Source: Fodinibius sp036381435 (GTDB lineage: Bacteria; Bacteroidota; Rhodothermia; Balneolales; Balneolaceae). Taken from it: a stretch of 64,000 nt of DNA. A program made the translations under genes and the position numbers. Position 1 is the stretch's first letter. Every line of letters begins with the position of its first letter. A model generated the notes under the pieces. That model did not search any database, was not told the origin of the DNA, and saw only the letters and a list, made by a program, of their open reading frames with translations. The stretch spans positions 1 to 64,000 of the forward strand of contig DASVCW010000023.1 of the NCBI GenBank assembly GCA_036381435.1, read 5' to 3'. This document shows positions 8,232-17,178 of this stretch, in pieces.

Positions 8232-8881
8232 TATCGTACTCCCAGAAACTTATGCGTCTGCAGACTAATTCCCCATTGTGGATTTGCCTTCACATAATCC
8301 AGAATAAGTTCTCGTGATTTAGGCGTTTCCCATTCGGGCTGAAGCAAGAGACGGGTATTTTGGGAACACTTTTCGGCATTCTTTTCAGCCCATTGCAGGT
8401 CTTTATTTGTTAAAACAACCACTTTCAGCTCATCAACATAGGGAAAAATATCATCCAGCGGTTCTTTAAAACGTTTGGGGGAAAGAGTGATCCAATCCAG
8501 GTAGCCGGAAAGCGGGGATGATCCGCTGGTTTCGATATGAACCTTGAGTCCGGCTTGCTTTAACTGGAGAGTGAGGGGATCCAAATCATGCAGCAAAGGT
8601 TCTCCGCCGGTAATTACCGCGAATGGTGCCCCGCTGTCTTTAGCACTCCGGACAATTTCTTTGACCGATTTCTTCGGGTGTGCGCTTTCATCCCAGCTTT
8701 CCTGTACGTCACACCACCAGCAGTTTACATCGCAGCCAGCAGTGCGAATAAAATAAGCCGGCCTTCCGGTATGGACGCCTTCACCCTGAATGGTATAGAA
8801 ATCTTCCATCAACGGGTATTCAATTGCATCCAGTTCATCGGGATCAATAAGCGTTTTAAGGGGTACCCGGGTTTTAAACAT
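8231..8881 (-). CDS. queE: 7-carboxy-7-deazaguanine synthase
   Basis: A radical-SAM enzyme that converts carboxy-tetrahydropterin to 7-carboxy-7-deazaguanine in queuosine synthesis. 216 residues. FYTIQGEGVHTGRPAYFIRT precedes the cluster motif CDVNCWWCD (Cys-x3-Cys-x2-Cys) at about residues 50-57. GGEPLLHD binds SAM further along. The tail SLQTHKFLGVR is typical of QueE. A second queuosine gene, queG, lies at 29229. The downstream SDR overlaps by one base; whether it acts on a pterin is only a suggestion. Confidence 0.93.
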   Translation of the reverse strand: MFKTRVPLKTLIDPDELDAIEYPLMEDFYTIQGEGVHTGRPAYFIRTAGCDVNCWWCDVQESWDESAHPKKSVKEIVRSAKDSGAPFAVITGGEPLLHDLDPLTLQLKQAGLKVHIETSGSSPLSGYLDWITLSPKRFKEPLDDIFPYVDELKVVVLTNKDLQWAEKNAEKCSQNTRLLLQPEWETPKSRELILDYVKANPQWGISLQTHKFLGVR

Positions 8882-9016
8882 TCGTATCGAGCTGCTGCTT
8901 TAAAATCATTCGAAAATTGCCTTCATGGCTAAGCGTCAAAAATAACCATTATTACAGACAATTAGAATTTTTAAAGGACAGAATGGTAATGCAAACTTTA
9001 TTCAGCAGAGTACAAG

Positions 9017-9337
9017 TTAGTCATCCTCTGATAAATTTGGGTCCCAGAAATGTGCTTCTATATCAACCTGGTATTCATCAACAAACGCTATATTCTCTTG
9101 TTGAAGGCGCTCGCGCATGGTATCGTCAGGAAAATGAGAGCGGCCGGTTAACTCACCCCTTCTGTTTACTACGCGGTGAGCGGGAATTCCTGTTCCGGCC
9201 ACATTATTTAGTGCATAACCCACCATCCTGGCTCCCGAGGCGATGCCTAAATATTGAGCTATGGTTCCATAGGTAGTCACTTTTCCGACCGGAATTTTAG
9301 CCACTATTTCATAGACTCGTTCATAATAATCTTTCAT
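9017..9337 (-). CDS. MGMT-family alkyltransferase-like protein (no acceptor Cys)
   Basis: 106 residues. The fold is that of the DNA-binding domain of O6-alkylguanine transferases: VAKIPVGKVTTYGTIAQYLG, then ARMVGYALN, then IPAHRVVNRRGELTG. Alkyltransferases have PCHRV at the active site, and here it reads PAHRV, so alkyl transfer is not possible. Such alkyltransferase-like (ATL) proteins bind alkylated guanine and hand it to nucleotide excision repair. The ATG at 9337 is chosen because it follows GAAGA at good distance and matches the family N-terminus; a longer frame back to 9445 would overlap the upstream gene. Confidence 0.85.
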   Translation of the reverse strand: MKDYYERVYEIVAKIPVGKVTTYGTIAQYLGIASGARMVGYALNNVAGTGIPAHRVVNRRGELTGRSHFPDDTMRERLQQENIAFVDEYQVDIEAHFWDPNLSEDD

Positions 9338-9362
9338 TCTTCTATAATTAATAAAACCCTCA

Positions 9363-10259
9363 TTATTCTCGTTCCGTCGCTCTGCGGCGGAACACTCCCA
9401 ATACTTCACGCAAATTCCCGGCTTGATCGGAATCAATAGAACCATCTGATTCGGCCAATTTCACTGTTTCACATCCTAAAACCGTATAAACCTTTTGCAG
9501 CTGAGATTGATTCTCGAGCAGCTTGATATGTTTTTTAACCGTTTCAATATCTCCCCTGACAATAGGTCCCGTTAGCGCTTCATTCAAAGACTGTCCGCTT
9601 ACATTTTGCAATGTTTTTTGAATGAGCGGCAGTAACGCCTTTTGCACCTGCTTTTGAGGAAGTCCGCCAAGTGCCCCGGTTTCTGTGGATACTTTTATCA
9701 AAGAAATAAGGTAGTTGGAGGCGATTACGGCAGCGGCATGAAGTTGTGATTTCTGTTCTTCCGTTACTTCAAAAGCATGCGCTCCTAACTTTTTGGCTAA
9801 CGGCATCAGCGTTTTGAATGTCTTTTTATCGCCTTGCAAACTGAAAAAGATATTATCAAAATCGTCATGCCCTGCCTGGGCGGTAAACGACTGTAGCGGG
9901 TGAAAAGAAGCGATCTCCGCTCCCTTTTTTTGCAAGTGAGACAACAGGCTCGCCGGTTCATTTCCGGAACAATGAACAAAAGTATATCCCGTAAAATCAC
10001 TATCCATTTCTGAAAGCTGCCAGGCAGCTTGTTCGATGGCTCCGTCAGAAAGGGTCAGAAAAACGAGATGGCCGAGCTGGGCTTTTTTAGCGGGGAATGA
10101 AGCTGAAATATCTATATTTAACCGGCTTGAGAGTTTCCTTGCCTTTTCTTCTGTGCGATTAAATACACTCTTGATGGCAATATCTTTTTCCGCAAGTCTT
10201 TTTGCCAATACCTGTCCTAACCTTCCAAGTCCGATGATAGTGATATCAGGTATTTTCAT
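9363..10259 (-). CDS. Rossmann-fold / DUF2520 protein
   Basis: 298 residues. The N-terminal dinucleotide-binding domain starts with ITIIGLGRLGQVLAKRLAE (Gly-x-Gly-x-x-Gly, about residues 7-25) and FNRTEEKA. VHCSGNEPASLL and ASFHPLQSF lie mid-protein. The C-terminal helical half (SQLHAAAVIASNYL, then LTGPIVRGDIETV) matches DUF2520. The architecture resembles ketopantoate or pyrroline-carboxylate reductases, but the reaction is unknown. It ends 25 bases before the ATL gene and probably shares its transcript. Confidence 0.82.
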   Translation of the reverse strand: MKIPDITIIGLGRLGQVLAKRLAEKDIAIKSVFNRTEEKARKLSSRLNIDISASFPAKKAQLGHLVFLTLSDGAIEQAAWQLSEMDSDFTGYTFVHCSGNEPASLLSHLQKKGAEIASFHPLQSFTAQAGHDDFDNIFFSLQGDKKTFKTLMPLAKKLGAHAFEVTEEQKSQLHAAAVIASNYLISLIKVSTETGALGGLPQKQVQKALLPLIQKTLQNVSGQSLNEALTGPIVRGDIETVKKHIKLLENQSQLQKVYTVLGCETVKLAESDGSIDSDQAGNLREVLGVFRRRATERE

Positions 10260-10544
10260 TCGTTTGAAGTTTTACGATTTTATGCCAGATTTTAGGCTGG
10301 CAACCAAAACACCCCTCAGATTTTCTTCAACATATATTGAATCTAAAAAGTCTAAAAGCATAAAAAACAGTTAAAAAAGTTAAGTTTTTAACCTAATTAC
10401 AAAAAGGTCATCCCCCTGCGCCCCCTTCGAAGGGGGACAAATTCCGTTTTTAATGGGATTAAATATAAAAACTTAATTTTTTTAATAGTTATCATTTAAA
10501 CAGTTACTTTTTAGACAGCACCATTTATTTCCTTACTTCGAAAG
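10260..10544. repeat. Gap with a single family-A palindrome end
   Basis: No gene is seen in these 285 bases. At 10407-10438 it carries one end of the palindromic family that flanks the DUF559 gene at 26005: ATCCCCCTGCGCCCCC followed by TTCGAAGGGGG. No opposite end or inner hairpin pair is present, so it looks like a remnant. Confidence 0.6.
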
Positions 10545-11306
10545 TCAAAACAAAACGCGTTCAGGTTCGGCATAAGCGGTGAGCAAACTACCGGTATAGT
10601 CCTCATATTCGCCATTAAGGAAATTCAACTTCAGCTCCCAGTGGTTTGCAACAATCACTCCGGCAATAAATGAAGTAGCACCTTTTATAGATGATGTATC
10701 ACCATTCAGATGGTTCAATAAACCGGACTGATTATTAGCTTCAACCATTTTCTTAATGCTTTCAAATTCCTTTTTGTGCTCGTTGTCCAGTTCACAACAA
10801 AAAATGATGAGTGCACTTCGGGAAGCTAACACTTCTTCCAGAACATAGGCCAGTTCTTTTACAATAGACGGATCGCGATCGGCAATTTGTATATTCACTA
10901 CCGAAAAATCATCAGAAAGAGTTTGCAAAAACATGAGCTGCTGAAAAAGGCTTACATTTTTATCAAAGGCTTCATCATGAATGAAAAAATCATCATCTTC
11001 ATCGCAAAATTCGTTGCGCATATAATCATTAACAGGCACTTGTCCGAGCGGTGTTTCGAAAGTTTTGTTAGACGCCATCGGCAGTTTTTTATTCAGCTCT
11101 TCATCATGAGACTCAATAATCACCACCGTTTCATAATTCGACATGTCCACCCGGCTGTAAATGTCGCAACTGCGTGCAAAATTGTTGCCATTAATTCTTT
11201 CGGGTGTAAAAAGTAAGCGTATCTGCTCGTTGGGGCCGTCATTGCGTTCCCGTGCTTTGTTGATGCCGTCTTCAATCTGTTCTCGGGAATAAGAAGTGAT
11301 ATTCAT
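10545..11306 (-). CDS. Degenerate Memo-like (AmmeMemoRadiSam B) protein
   Basis: 253 residues. The layout follows the Memo family: VVIIESHDEE aligns with the family's 'GPNHY' region, FETPLGQVPVN is the most recognisable block, FLQTLSDDFSVVNIQIADRD matches 'PFLqyl..f.ivPi..g', and SALIIFCCELDNEHK matches the 'SSDlSHY' strand. The metal-binding histidines expected at the second and third blocks are not present, so dioxygenase-type chemistry is doubtful. It starts 21 bases after the phosphopantetheinyl transferase gene on the same strand. The family call rests on my reading of motif order and needs a profile search. Confidence 0.5.
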   Translation of the reverse strand: MNITSYSREQIEDGINKARERNDGPNEQIRLLFTPERINGNNFARSCDIYSRVDMSNYETVVIIESHDEELNKKLPMASNKTFETPLGQVPVNDYMRNEFCDEDDDFFIHDEAFDKNVSLFQQLMFLQTLSDDFSVVNIQIADRDPSIVKELAYVLEEVLASRSALIIFCCELDNEHKKEFESIKKMVEANNQSGLLNHLNGDTSSIKGATSFIAGVIVANHWELKLNFLNGEYEDYTGSLLTAYAEPERVLF

Positions 11307-11327
11307 AAAAAAGAATGCTAATCAATT

Positions 11328-11966
11328 TTAAGGTTTATGGTAAAATGCAACTGCCAACCAATTGTTTTCCGCCTGAAAGCTACAAATTTTAGCTGTTTTG
11401 TCATTATTTATTTCTACAAAAAATTGATTTTTATCACATTGAACCTGCACTTCGTTCATATTCATTCGCAGCCCCCGGCCCTCAAGTTTTATGACCGCCT
11501 CTTTGATCGTCCACAGCCGGATGGTATCTGTTTCTCTAAATGATTGAATTTCATCAGGATGAAGAATTCGCTCTCTTAATTTTCCGGCTACGGTCCGGTT
11601 TACCGGTTCAAGGTCAACCCCGATGGCGGTATTTTGAGTAATACCACAAAAAACATTTTTTTGCGTATGAGCAATACTCACATAATAATTAACTGCTCCA
11701 TATTTACCATGAGGGCATCCCCATTCATCTTTTAAAATGATAAAATCATCCTCTTTCATTCCCATCTTGCGGGACATTTTTTTCAACATCAATCGGGCCG
11801 TAACAAACTCTTTTTTGCGCCTGTGATTTTTGAATGAGGAAAGTTCCTCCTGTTCATCACTGTTGAGCAAATTGAATAGCTCATCAGACAGCTCTAAGAT
11901 GGGAGAAACCGCAAACTGTCCTGAAATAGGAAGCCGGTTATTTATTCGGGTGATGGCTTGGTGCAT
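11328..11966 (-). CDS. 4'-phosphopantetheinyl transferase (Sfp type)
   Basis: Transfers phosphopantetheine from CoA to carrier-protein serines. 212 residues in two pseudo-repeats. The first Mg/CoA block is IGVDLEPVNR (about residues 107-116) and the second is WTIKEAVIKLEGRGL (about 144-158), the Sfp-type W-x-x-KEA signature. VSIAHTQKNVFC corresponds to the 'SHs' block. Longer, Sfp-type members often serve polyketide, peptide or lipid synthases, but none is nearby. Confidence 0.88.
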   Translation of the reverse strand: MHQAITRINNRLPISGQFAVSPILELSDELFNLLNSDEQEELSSFKNHRRKKEFVTARLMLKKMSRKMGMKEDDFIILKDEWGCPHGKYGAVNYYVSIAHTQKNVFCGITQNTAIGVDLEPVNRTVAGKLRERILHPDEIQSFRETDTIRLWTIKEAVIKLEGRGLRMNMNEVQVQCDKNQFFVEINNDKTAKICSFQAENNWLAVAFYHKP

Positions 11967-12291
11967 TAGATTATTATTGACCGTTTTAATATCAATCCTT
12001 ATTGACCCCCAAATCCCCTAACGAGGGACTTTTGAGCTTGCCTTTTCAAAGAAAACTTTCTTTAATTTACTGTCATTAATAAAACAGGATTTTGTTTTTA
12101 ATTTCAAGTAGAAACAAGTCCCTTTAGGGAATTTAGGGGTACCAAAAAGCTAAGAAATTACAGATCAATTCGATACAAGAGACCCTACAGTATTAATGCT
12201 TTAGAAATATTCACAACATTGTGAGTAATTTCCTATTTTTAGCCACTTATTAACCTCTTTCAAATATAGAAACAAATTTTAGCATTTTCTC
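11967..12291. other. Divergent gap upstream of lysS, with a family-B element
   Basis: No gene is seen. 12005-12142 is a solo inverted-repeat element (listed separately). The remaining 150 bases before lysS are AT-rich leader and promoter sequence. I could not fix a promoter with confidence. Confidence 0.5.
12005..12142. repeat. Family-B MITE-like element (solo)
   Basis: The left end ACCCCCAAATCCCCTAACGA and the right end TTTAGGGAATTTAGGGGTAC are inverted copies of each other, giving an element of about 138 bases. The same ends bound the elements at 59703-59834 and 60252-60386 that flank the second DUF559 gene. The interior differs from those copies, apart from its AT richness. No open frame. 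Confidence 0.7.
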
Positions 12292-13824
12292 ATGAGCAAT
12301 ACTGAATCATCAGTAAGCGAACAACACGAAATACGCCTCGAAAAATTGCAGCAGCTTAAGGATTTAGGCTATAATCCCTATCCTTATGATTTCGAAGTCA
12401 CCCACAAGAGCAAATACATTCTTGATCACCCCGAGCTCATCAAAAAGGATGATCAGGATGCTGATGATGCAGAACAGGTTTCTATAGCGGGACGAATAAT
12501 GACCCGCCGCATTATGGGAAAATCAACTTTCTTCAACTTGCAGGATTCTGAAGGAACTATTCAGGTGTACATCCGCCGTGATGACGTTGGAACAGAAGAA
12601 TACAACACGGTATTCAAAAAACTCACTGACATAGGGGACATTGTAGGCATCAAAGGCCATGTTTTTGTAACCGGCACCGGTGAAACCACCGTTTATGCTA
12701 AAGAATTTCAACTGCTTAGCAAAACGCTGCGCCCTATTCCGGTACCCAAAGAAGTCGAAACCGACGATGGCGAAACCAAAACCTTTGATGCTTTTACTGA
12801 TAAAGAACAGCGCTACCGCCAGCGCTATTTGGATTTGGTTGTAAATCCCGCTGTGCGTAAAGTTTTTCGCCAGCGAACTGAAATGGTTCAGGCTATGCGT
12901 GACTTTATGAATGATAAAGACTATATGGAAGTGGAAACGCCTATCCTTCAGCCCATTTACGGGGGAGCCGCGGCTGAGCCATTCACAACATATCACAACA
13001 AATTGGATATGAAGCTCTATCTGCGAATTGCCAATGAGTTGTATCTCAAACGGCTGATCGTCGGTGGTTATGACGGCGTTTATGAATTCTCGAAAGACTT
13101 CCGTAATGAAGGGCTTTCACGCTTTCACAATCCCGAATTTACACAGGTTGAACTGTATGTAGCTTACAAAGATTACAACTGGATGATGGACTTTGTGGAA
13201 GCAATGGTTGAGCATACGGCCAAAGCACTTCACGGTTCAACCAAAGTAACGGTGGGTGAAAATCAAATCGATTTCAAGCGCCCCTGGCCGCGCATCCCGA
13301 TGTTAGAAGCTATTGAAAATGAAACGGGCAAAGATTTGCACGGCAAAGACCTGGATGAGTTAAGAAATATTGCCAAAGAACTCCACATTGAGTCGGATGA
13401 AAGTTTCGGAAAAGGCAAAATCATTGATGAAATTTTCGGAGAATATGTTGAACCAAAACTTATTCAACCTACATTCATTACGGATTATCCCGTCGAAATG
13501 AGTCCCCTTGCCAAAAAACACCGTGAAAAAGAAGGGCTCGTGGAACGGTTCGAATGTATCTGTAACGGCAAGGAAATTGCAAATGCTTTTTCTGAATTAA
13601 ATGACCCGGTCGACCAGCGCGAGCGTTTTGAAGAACAAGCGCGCCTGCGTGCTGCCGGTGATGAAGAGGCTATGTCGATTGATGAAGACTTTCTGCAGTC
13701 GCTCGAATATGGCATGCCTCCCACCGCGGGACTTGGTATTGGCATCGATCGTCTTGCTATGATCATGACCGATTCCGATTCTATCCGTGATGTGCTTTTC
13801 TTCCCCCAAATGAAAAAGGCGTAA
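12292..13824 (+). CDS. lysS: Lysyl-tRNA synthetase, class II
   Basis: 510 residues, the usual bacterial length. The N-terminal OB-fold anticodon domain covers about 55-165 (VSIAGRIMTRRIMGKSTFF). The class II motif 1 region includes RQRYLDLVVNP, motif 2 is FRNEGLSRFHNPEFTQVELY, and motif 3 is GLGIGIDRLAMIMTD near the C-terminus. It ends in a word-like palindrome. It opens the plus-strand block and has its own leader. Confidence 0.96.
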   Translation: MSNTESSVSEQHEIRLEKLQQLKDLGYNPYPYDFEVTHKSKYILDHPELIKKDDQDADDAEQVSIAGRIMTRRIMGKSTFFNLQDSEGTIQVYIRRDDVGTEEYNTVFKKLTDIGDIVGIKGHVFVTGTGETTVYAKEFQLLSKTLRPIPVPKEVETDDGETKTFDAFTDKEQRYRQRYLDLVVNPAVRKVFRQRTEMVQAMRDFMNDKDYMEVETPILQPIYGGAAAEPFTTYHNKLDMKLYLRIANELYLKRLIVGGYDGVYEFSKDFRNEGLSRFHNPEFTQVELYVAYKDYNWMMDFVEAMVEHTAKALHGSTKVTVGENQIDFKRPWPRIPMLEAIENETGKDLHGKDLDELRNIAKELHIESDESFGKGKIIDEIFGEYVEPKLIQPTFITDYPVEMSPLAKKHREKEGLVERFECICNGKEIANAFSELNDPVDQRERFEEQARLRAAGDEEAMSIDEDFLQSLEYGMPPTAGLGIGIDRLAMIMTDSDSIRDVLFFPQMKKA

Positions 13825-13969
13825 TTCGGCAATACGTGATGCGTAAACATGTGCTTGGATCATATATTACGCACATTAGCTGTGAGGGAGTTGCACTCCC
13901 CGGACCTTTAGAGACGGGAGTAATCTCCTGTTTCGGATTTTGATCATTTGAATTTTGAACTTATAACCT
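13825..13969. repeat. Gap with two hairpin repeats (lysS-permease)
   Basis: The gap reads GCGTAAT ... ATTACGC (about 13820-13873), an imperfect palindrome built of CGTAAT/CGTGAT words. It continues with TGTGAGGGAGTTGCACTCCC ... GACGGGAGTAATCTCC (about 13880-13930). The second motif recurs near 41613 and 54753. Either could act as a terminator for lysS. Confidence 0.45.
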
Positions 13970-15196
13970 ATGAACTTTCAATGGTACCTGGCTCTTCGAT
14001 ATTTTAAAGGAAAACGGCAAGGCTCCCGCTTTTTGTCCTTTATCAAAATTATGGCCATTGCCGGTGTTGCCATCGGTTCAGCCGGTTTATTAATTGCCCT
14101 TTCTGTTGTTCACGGGTTTAAATCTACCATTAACAACAAGATTCTTGGATTTGCGCCTCACATCACCATCACCACTTTTAATGATGACCTGCTTTATCGC
14201 GCAGATACCCTGCTCACTTACCTCGAGCGCTATCCTCAAATCGAAGAAGCTCAAGCAGTGGTTGACGGACAGGCGATGCTGCAAACTTCTCAAGATGTGG
14301 CTGGTGTTTTATTTCATGGTGTTGATATGCAGGGTGATGTCACCGATGTTCGGCAGTACATCACCAAAGGAAGCTATGATCTGACAAAAGACAGTACGGG
14401 CTTGCCGGGAATTATTATAGGAGCCGATTTAGCCAAAACACTGGATGCAGAAATTAATTCAGTTCTTACCTCCTATACGGTTGAAGGGCTCCCCTCTCCC
14501 CTGAGCTCACCTCAAATTAAGCAATTCAGGTTAACCGGCATTTATGAAACAGGAATCGGTCAGTTTGATGATGTTTTTGCCCTGGTGGCTCGTCCCTTTG
14601 CCAAAGATCTCTTCCGAATTGCGGGAACCCAGGCATCATCTATAGAAATTAGGCTCAAAGATCAATCCAAAATCGCTTCTTTTGATCAAATTTTGGGGGA
14701 TGATCTTCAGTTTCCCTATTTCACAGAAACCATTTACGATCGCTACTACAGCATTTTTGCATGGGTAGATTTACAGGAGCAAACTATTCCTTTTGTAATC
14801 AGCGTGATGATTATCGTTGCCGCCTTCAACCTGATCGGTACTATTCTAATGATGGTCCTCGAACGCAGCCGCGATATCGGCATCTTAAAAACGATGGGCG
14901 CCGGCAGTAAAAGTATTCGTCAAATCTTTCTGCTTGAAGGGCTGTTTGTATCCGGCGTGGGGCTTTCAATCGGCATTTCACTCTCGCTTCTCTTCGCCTG
15001 GCTGCAGTCAACCTACCAGATTATCCCCTTGTCACAGGAAAATTACTACATGGCTTATGCCCCCGTTGAACCACATGCCCTTGATTTCGTTATTGTAACA
15101 GTTGCCACCATCGTTCTTTGCGCCCTCGCCTCCTGGCTGCCGGCAAAGATTGCTTCTAAAACCGATCCGCTTAAGGTTATTGCTTACGGAAGATAA
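13970..15196 (+). CDS. ABC transporter permease, LolC/E-FtsX type
   Basis: 408 residues. One N-terminal membrane helix (IMAIAGVAIGSAGLLIALSV, about residues 27-46) is followed by a large periplasmic domain of about 230 residues. Three helices close the C-terminus: PFVISVMIIVAAFNLIGTIL, FLLEGLFVSGVGLSIGISLS and FVIVTVATIVLCALASWLPA. ERSRDIGILKTMGA, which couples to the ATPase, is diagnostic of the FtsX/LolE domain. It likely works in lipoprotein release or another mechano-transport task. No ATPase gene is adjacent. Confidence 0.85.
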   Translation: MNFQWYLALRYFKGKRQGSRFLSFIKIMAIAGVAIGSAGLLIALSVVHGFKSTINNKILGFAPHITITTFNDDLLYRADTLLTYLERYPQIEEAQAVVDGQAMLQTSQDVAGVLFHGVDMQGDVTDVRQYITKGSYDLTKDSTGLPGIIIGADLAKTLDAEINSVLTSYTVEGLPSPLSSPQIKQFRLTGIYETGIGQFDDVFALVARPFAKDLFRIAGTQASSIEIRLKDQSKIASFDQILGDDLQFPYFTETIYDRYYSIFAWVDLQEQTIPFVISVMIIVAAFNLIGTILMMVLERSRDIGILKTMGAGSKSIRQIFLLEGLFVSGVGLSIGISLSLLFAWLQSTYQIIPLSQENYYMAYAPVEPHALDFVIVTVATIVLCALASWLPAKIASKTDPLKVIAYGR

Positions 15197-15372
15197 ACAA
15201 ACGTGGGATATGCGATGGCAGATTGAACGCAGATGAAACGGATTGAACTGATTATTGCGGCTAAGTTGTGAGGGGATTGATTCCTGATTAGTGTAAGGCA
15301 AGGAAATATACATACTGTTGCTAATTCCAACTCACACTTTTTCTTCCCTGTCGTCCTTCTCCTTTAATCCCT

Positions 15373-15834
15373 TTACTTCAATCTAAAGTTTCGGCTTATT
15401 TTTGGACTTTGATCATTTCTAAGAAACATTTCCAATTGGTAAGTTCCCGGTTTAATGCTGTCCAGCTCTTTTTGCATATAAGAACCTACCTTATCTAAAT
15501 TAATTGAATAAGTTACGATTTCACCGGGAGCCAATTTTAAACTGGTAATAACGGTTAAACAACCGAAAAACTTCCGGCTGTCTAATAAAATTTGACCATC
15601 CTGTTTTATTCTAAATGCTCTCTGACAGCTTGAAGAAAAGCTGAATTCCACTTCTTCATCCGAATTATTAGTTATATGAAAGGATGCTTTTAAATCCTCA
15701 ATATTTTCTATAGTGGCATTCTTGATAGTAGCTTCAAAATGAACCGAACTATCTGAAGATAAGATATTTTTACAGCCTGCCAATAATAAAGCAATGGTTA
15801 AAAGTTTGACTGTTTTCATCATTCTTTCTTTCAA
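15373..15834 (-). CDS. Lipoprotein with BsuPI-like domain
   Basis: About 150 residues. The signal LLTIALLLAGCKN gives a lipobox with Cys near residue 21. The mature part (FHITNNSDEEVEFSFSSSCQ ... LAPGEIVTYSINLD ... IKPGTYQLEMFL) has the Ig-like pattern of the BsuPI (intracellular proteinase inhibitor) domain, in which GTYQ is characteristic. A cell-envelope role is inferred; inhibition of a protease is not shown. Several in-frame ATGs lie at the start, and the one at residue 6 would also leave a complete signal. Confidence 0.65.
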   Translation of the reverse strand: MKERMMKTVKLLTIALLLAGCKNILSSDSSVHFEATIKNATIENIEDLKASFHITNNSDEEVEFSFSSSCQRAFRIKQDGQILLDSRKFFGCLTVITSLKLAPGEIVTYSINLDKVGSYMQKELDSIKPGTYQLEMFLRNDQSPKISRNFRLK

Positions 15835-15979
15835 ATCTTTTATTCATTTTAAACTTACTCAATTTATATAAGCAATTGAAGTAAAAAGAGGACGATTTAT
15901 TTTACATTTGCTTTTGCTCCTTTCATTTTGCATTGTTGATTAGGTTGTTGGCTTTCTACATTAACTAAACTAATTCATT

Positions 15980-16999
15980 ATGAAAGTGCCTCTAAAAGCA
16001 TTCCCCCTCACACTACTGTTTTTGTTTGTATCCGCAAACCTTCTCTTTGGACAAGCAAAGCAAGCTGATGTTGATTCTGCATTCCAAGCATATATGAATC
16101 ATGCATGGACAGAAATAGAAAAATCAAATTTCTCCGACACCCTTCAAAACAAGTTTGCAGCAGATTTTTTTAAATATTTTATAAGTCATTCTGAAACAAA
16201 GACCGCATTCCGGGCAGGTCGAGAGGCATTTATGATGTGGGGCAACACCGGCGCCGCTGATGAAGCAGAGGCGGCTATGGCAAAACTGGATTATAATTCA
16301 AGAATTTGGAGTACCATTATTAATTCTATCAGTAATGCCTATTCCAGAAATGGAGAAAAGGCATATCAAAATTTCATTGCACTTCTTAAAGAATTAAGAG
16401 AAAAGCTAACTCATCCTCAAAGTCAATCAGCAGTACTTTTGCAATTAGCCCAAATTTATCATCGTGATAAAAAATTTGAGAAAGTAAAAGGCTTGGCTCA
16501 AGAGATTATAGAATTAGATGCTGAAAAATTTCATACAGATCAGGCAAGGGGACTTCTTTATGAAATTAAATTTTTAAGTATTGGTAAAAAAGCCCCGGAC
16601 TTTCAAGCCAAGACAATAGAGGGGGAAACTGTTTCACTATCAAACCTTAAGGGTAAAATTATACTTCTTGATTTCTGGGCAATGTGGTGTGGCCCCTGTA
16701 TTCCTGAAATTCCACATATCAAATCTATACGTTCAGATCACTCTGAAGAAGAGTTACAAATTGTTGGAATATCATTAGATGAAAATGTTGAAAAACTTAA
16801 CCAATTTATTAATGAGAGAGAAATGAACTGGCCTCATATAATTCAGCCTGAATCATGGAAAGATGAGATAACAAAATTATATAACATATCGAGAATCCCT
16901 CAAACTTATATAATCAATCGCGAAGGAATAATTGTTGCTAAAGATTTGCGCGGAGAAAAGCTGGAAAAGAAAATTGCTGAACTGTTGAATAAAAAGTAG
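15980..16999 (+). CDS. TlpA-like thiol:disulfide interchange protein
   Basis: 339 residues with a Sec signal (LTLLFLFVSANLLFGQA). Residues 30-200 form a helical region with TPR-like character and no known family. The C-terminal 140 residues form a thioredoxin-like domain: IGKKAPDFQAKTIEGETVSL, then LLDFWAMWCGPCIPEIP with the CxxC pair in WCGPC, then RIPQTYIINREGIIV with the cis-proline. It acts in the periplasm, as ResA/TlpA proteins do in reducing c-type cytochromes or other disulfides. No cytochrome maturation genes are adjacent. Confidence 0.87.
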   Translation: MKVPLKAFPLTLLFLFVSANLLFGQAKQADVDSAFQAYMNHAWTEIEKSNFSDTLQNKFAADFFKYFISHSETKTAFRAGREAFMMWGNTGAADEAEAAMAKLDYNSRIWSTIINSISNAYSRNGEKAYQNFIALLKELREKLTHPQSQSAVLLQLAQIYHRDKKFEKVKGLAQEIIELDAEKFHTDQARGLLYEIKFLSIGKKAPDFQAKTIEGETVSLSNLKGKIILLDFWAMWCGPCIPEIPHIKSIRSDHSEEELQIVGISLDENVEKLNQFINEREMNWPHIIQPESWKDEITKLYNISRIPQTYIINREGIIVAKDLRGEKLEKKIAELLNKK

Positions 17000-17113
17000 A
17001 CAAGCTGGAGACATAAGATGCCTGATCCCAGCTCTCGTAGGCATTGCAAAGACCTCTATCATTAAATCGGAAAGAATTCTGATCGAAGTAGGCACCCAGA
17101 TGTACAAATAACA

Positions 17114-17157
17114 AAAACCCTGAGGTTTGTGAAACCCTCAGGGTTTTGCCTGTTTTT
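17114..17157. terminator. Bidirectional Rho-independent terminator
   Basis: AAAACCCTGAGGTTT pairs with AAACCCTCAGGGTTTT (stem arms 17114-17128 and 17132-17147, one bulge). A run of T follows on the plus side, and a run of A precedes it for the minus side. It lies between the convergent TlpA and amidohydrolase genes. Confidence 0.8.
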
Positions 17158-17178
17158 ATAAATAAGACAGTAGAAAGT

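Noticed and set aside
8588..8932. A 114-codon plus-strand frame
   Set aside because: Antisense to queE; it follows the codon structure of the real gene.
9338..9445. Upstream extension of the alkyltransferase-like gene
   Set aside because: It overlaps the upstream DUF2520 gene and does not match the family; the ATG at 9337 has a better ribosome-binding site.
10036..10374. A 112-codon plus-strand frame
   Set aside because: Antisense to the DUF2520 gene and running into a repeat-rich gap; no family or signal.
12523..12996. A 157-codon minus-strand frame
   Set aside because: Antisense shadow of lysS with no recognisable features.
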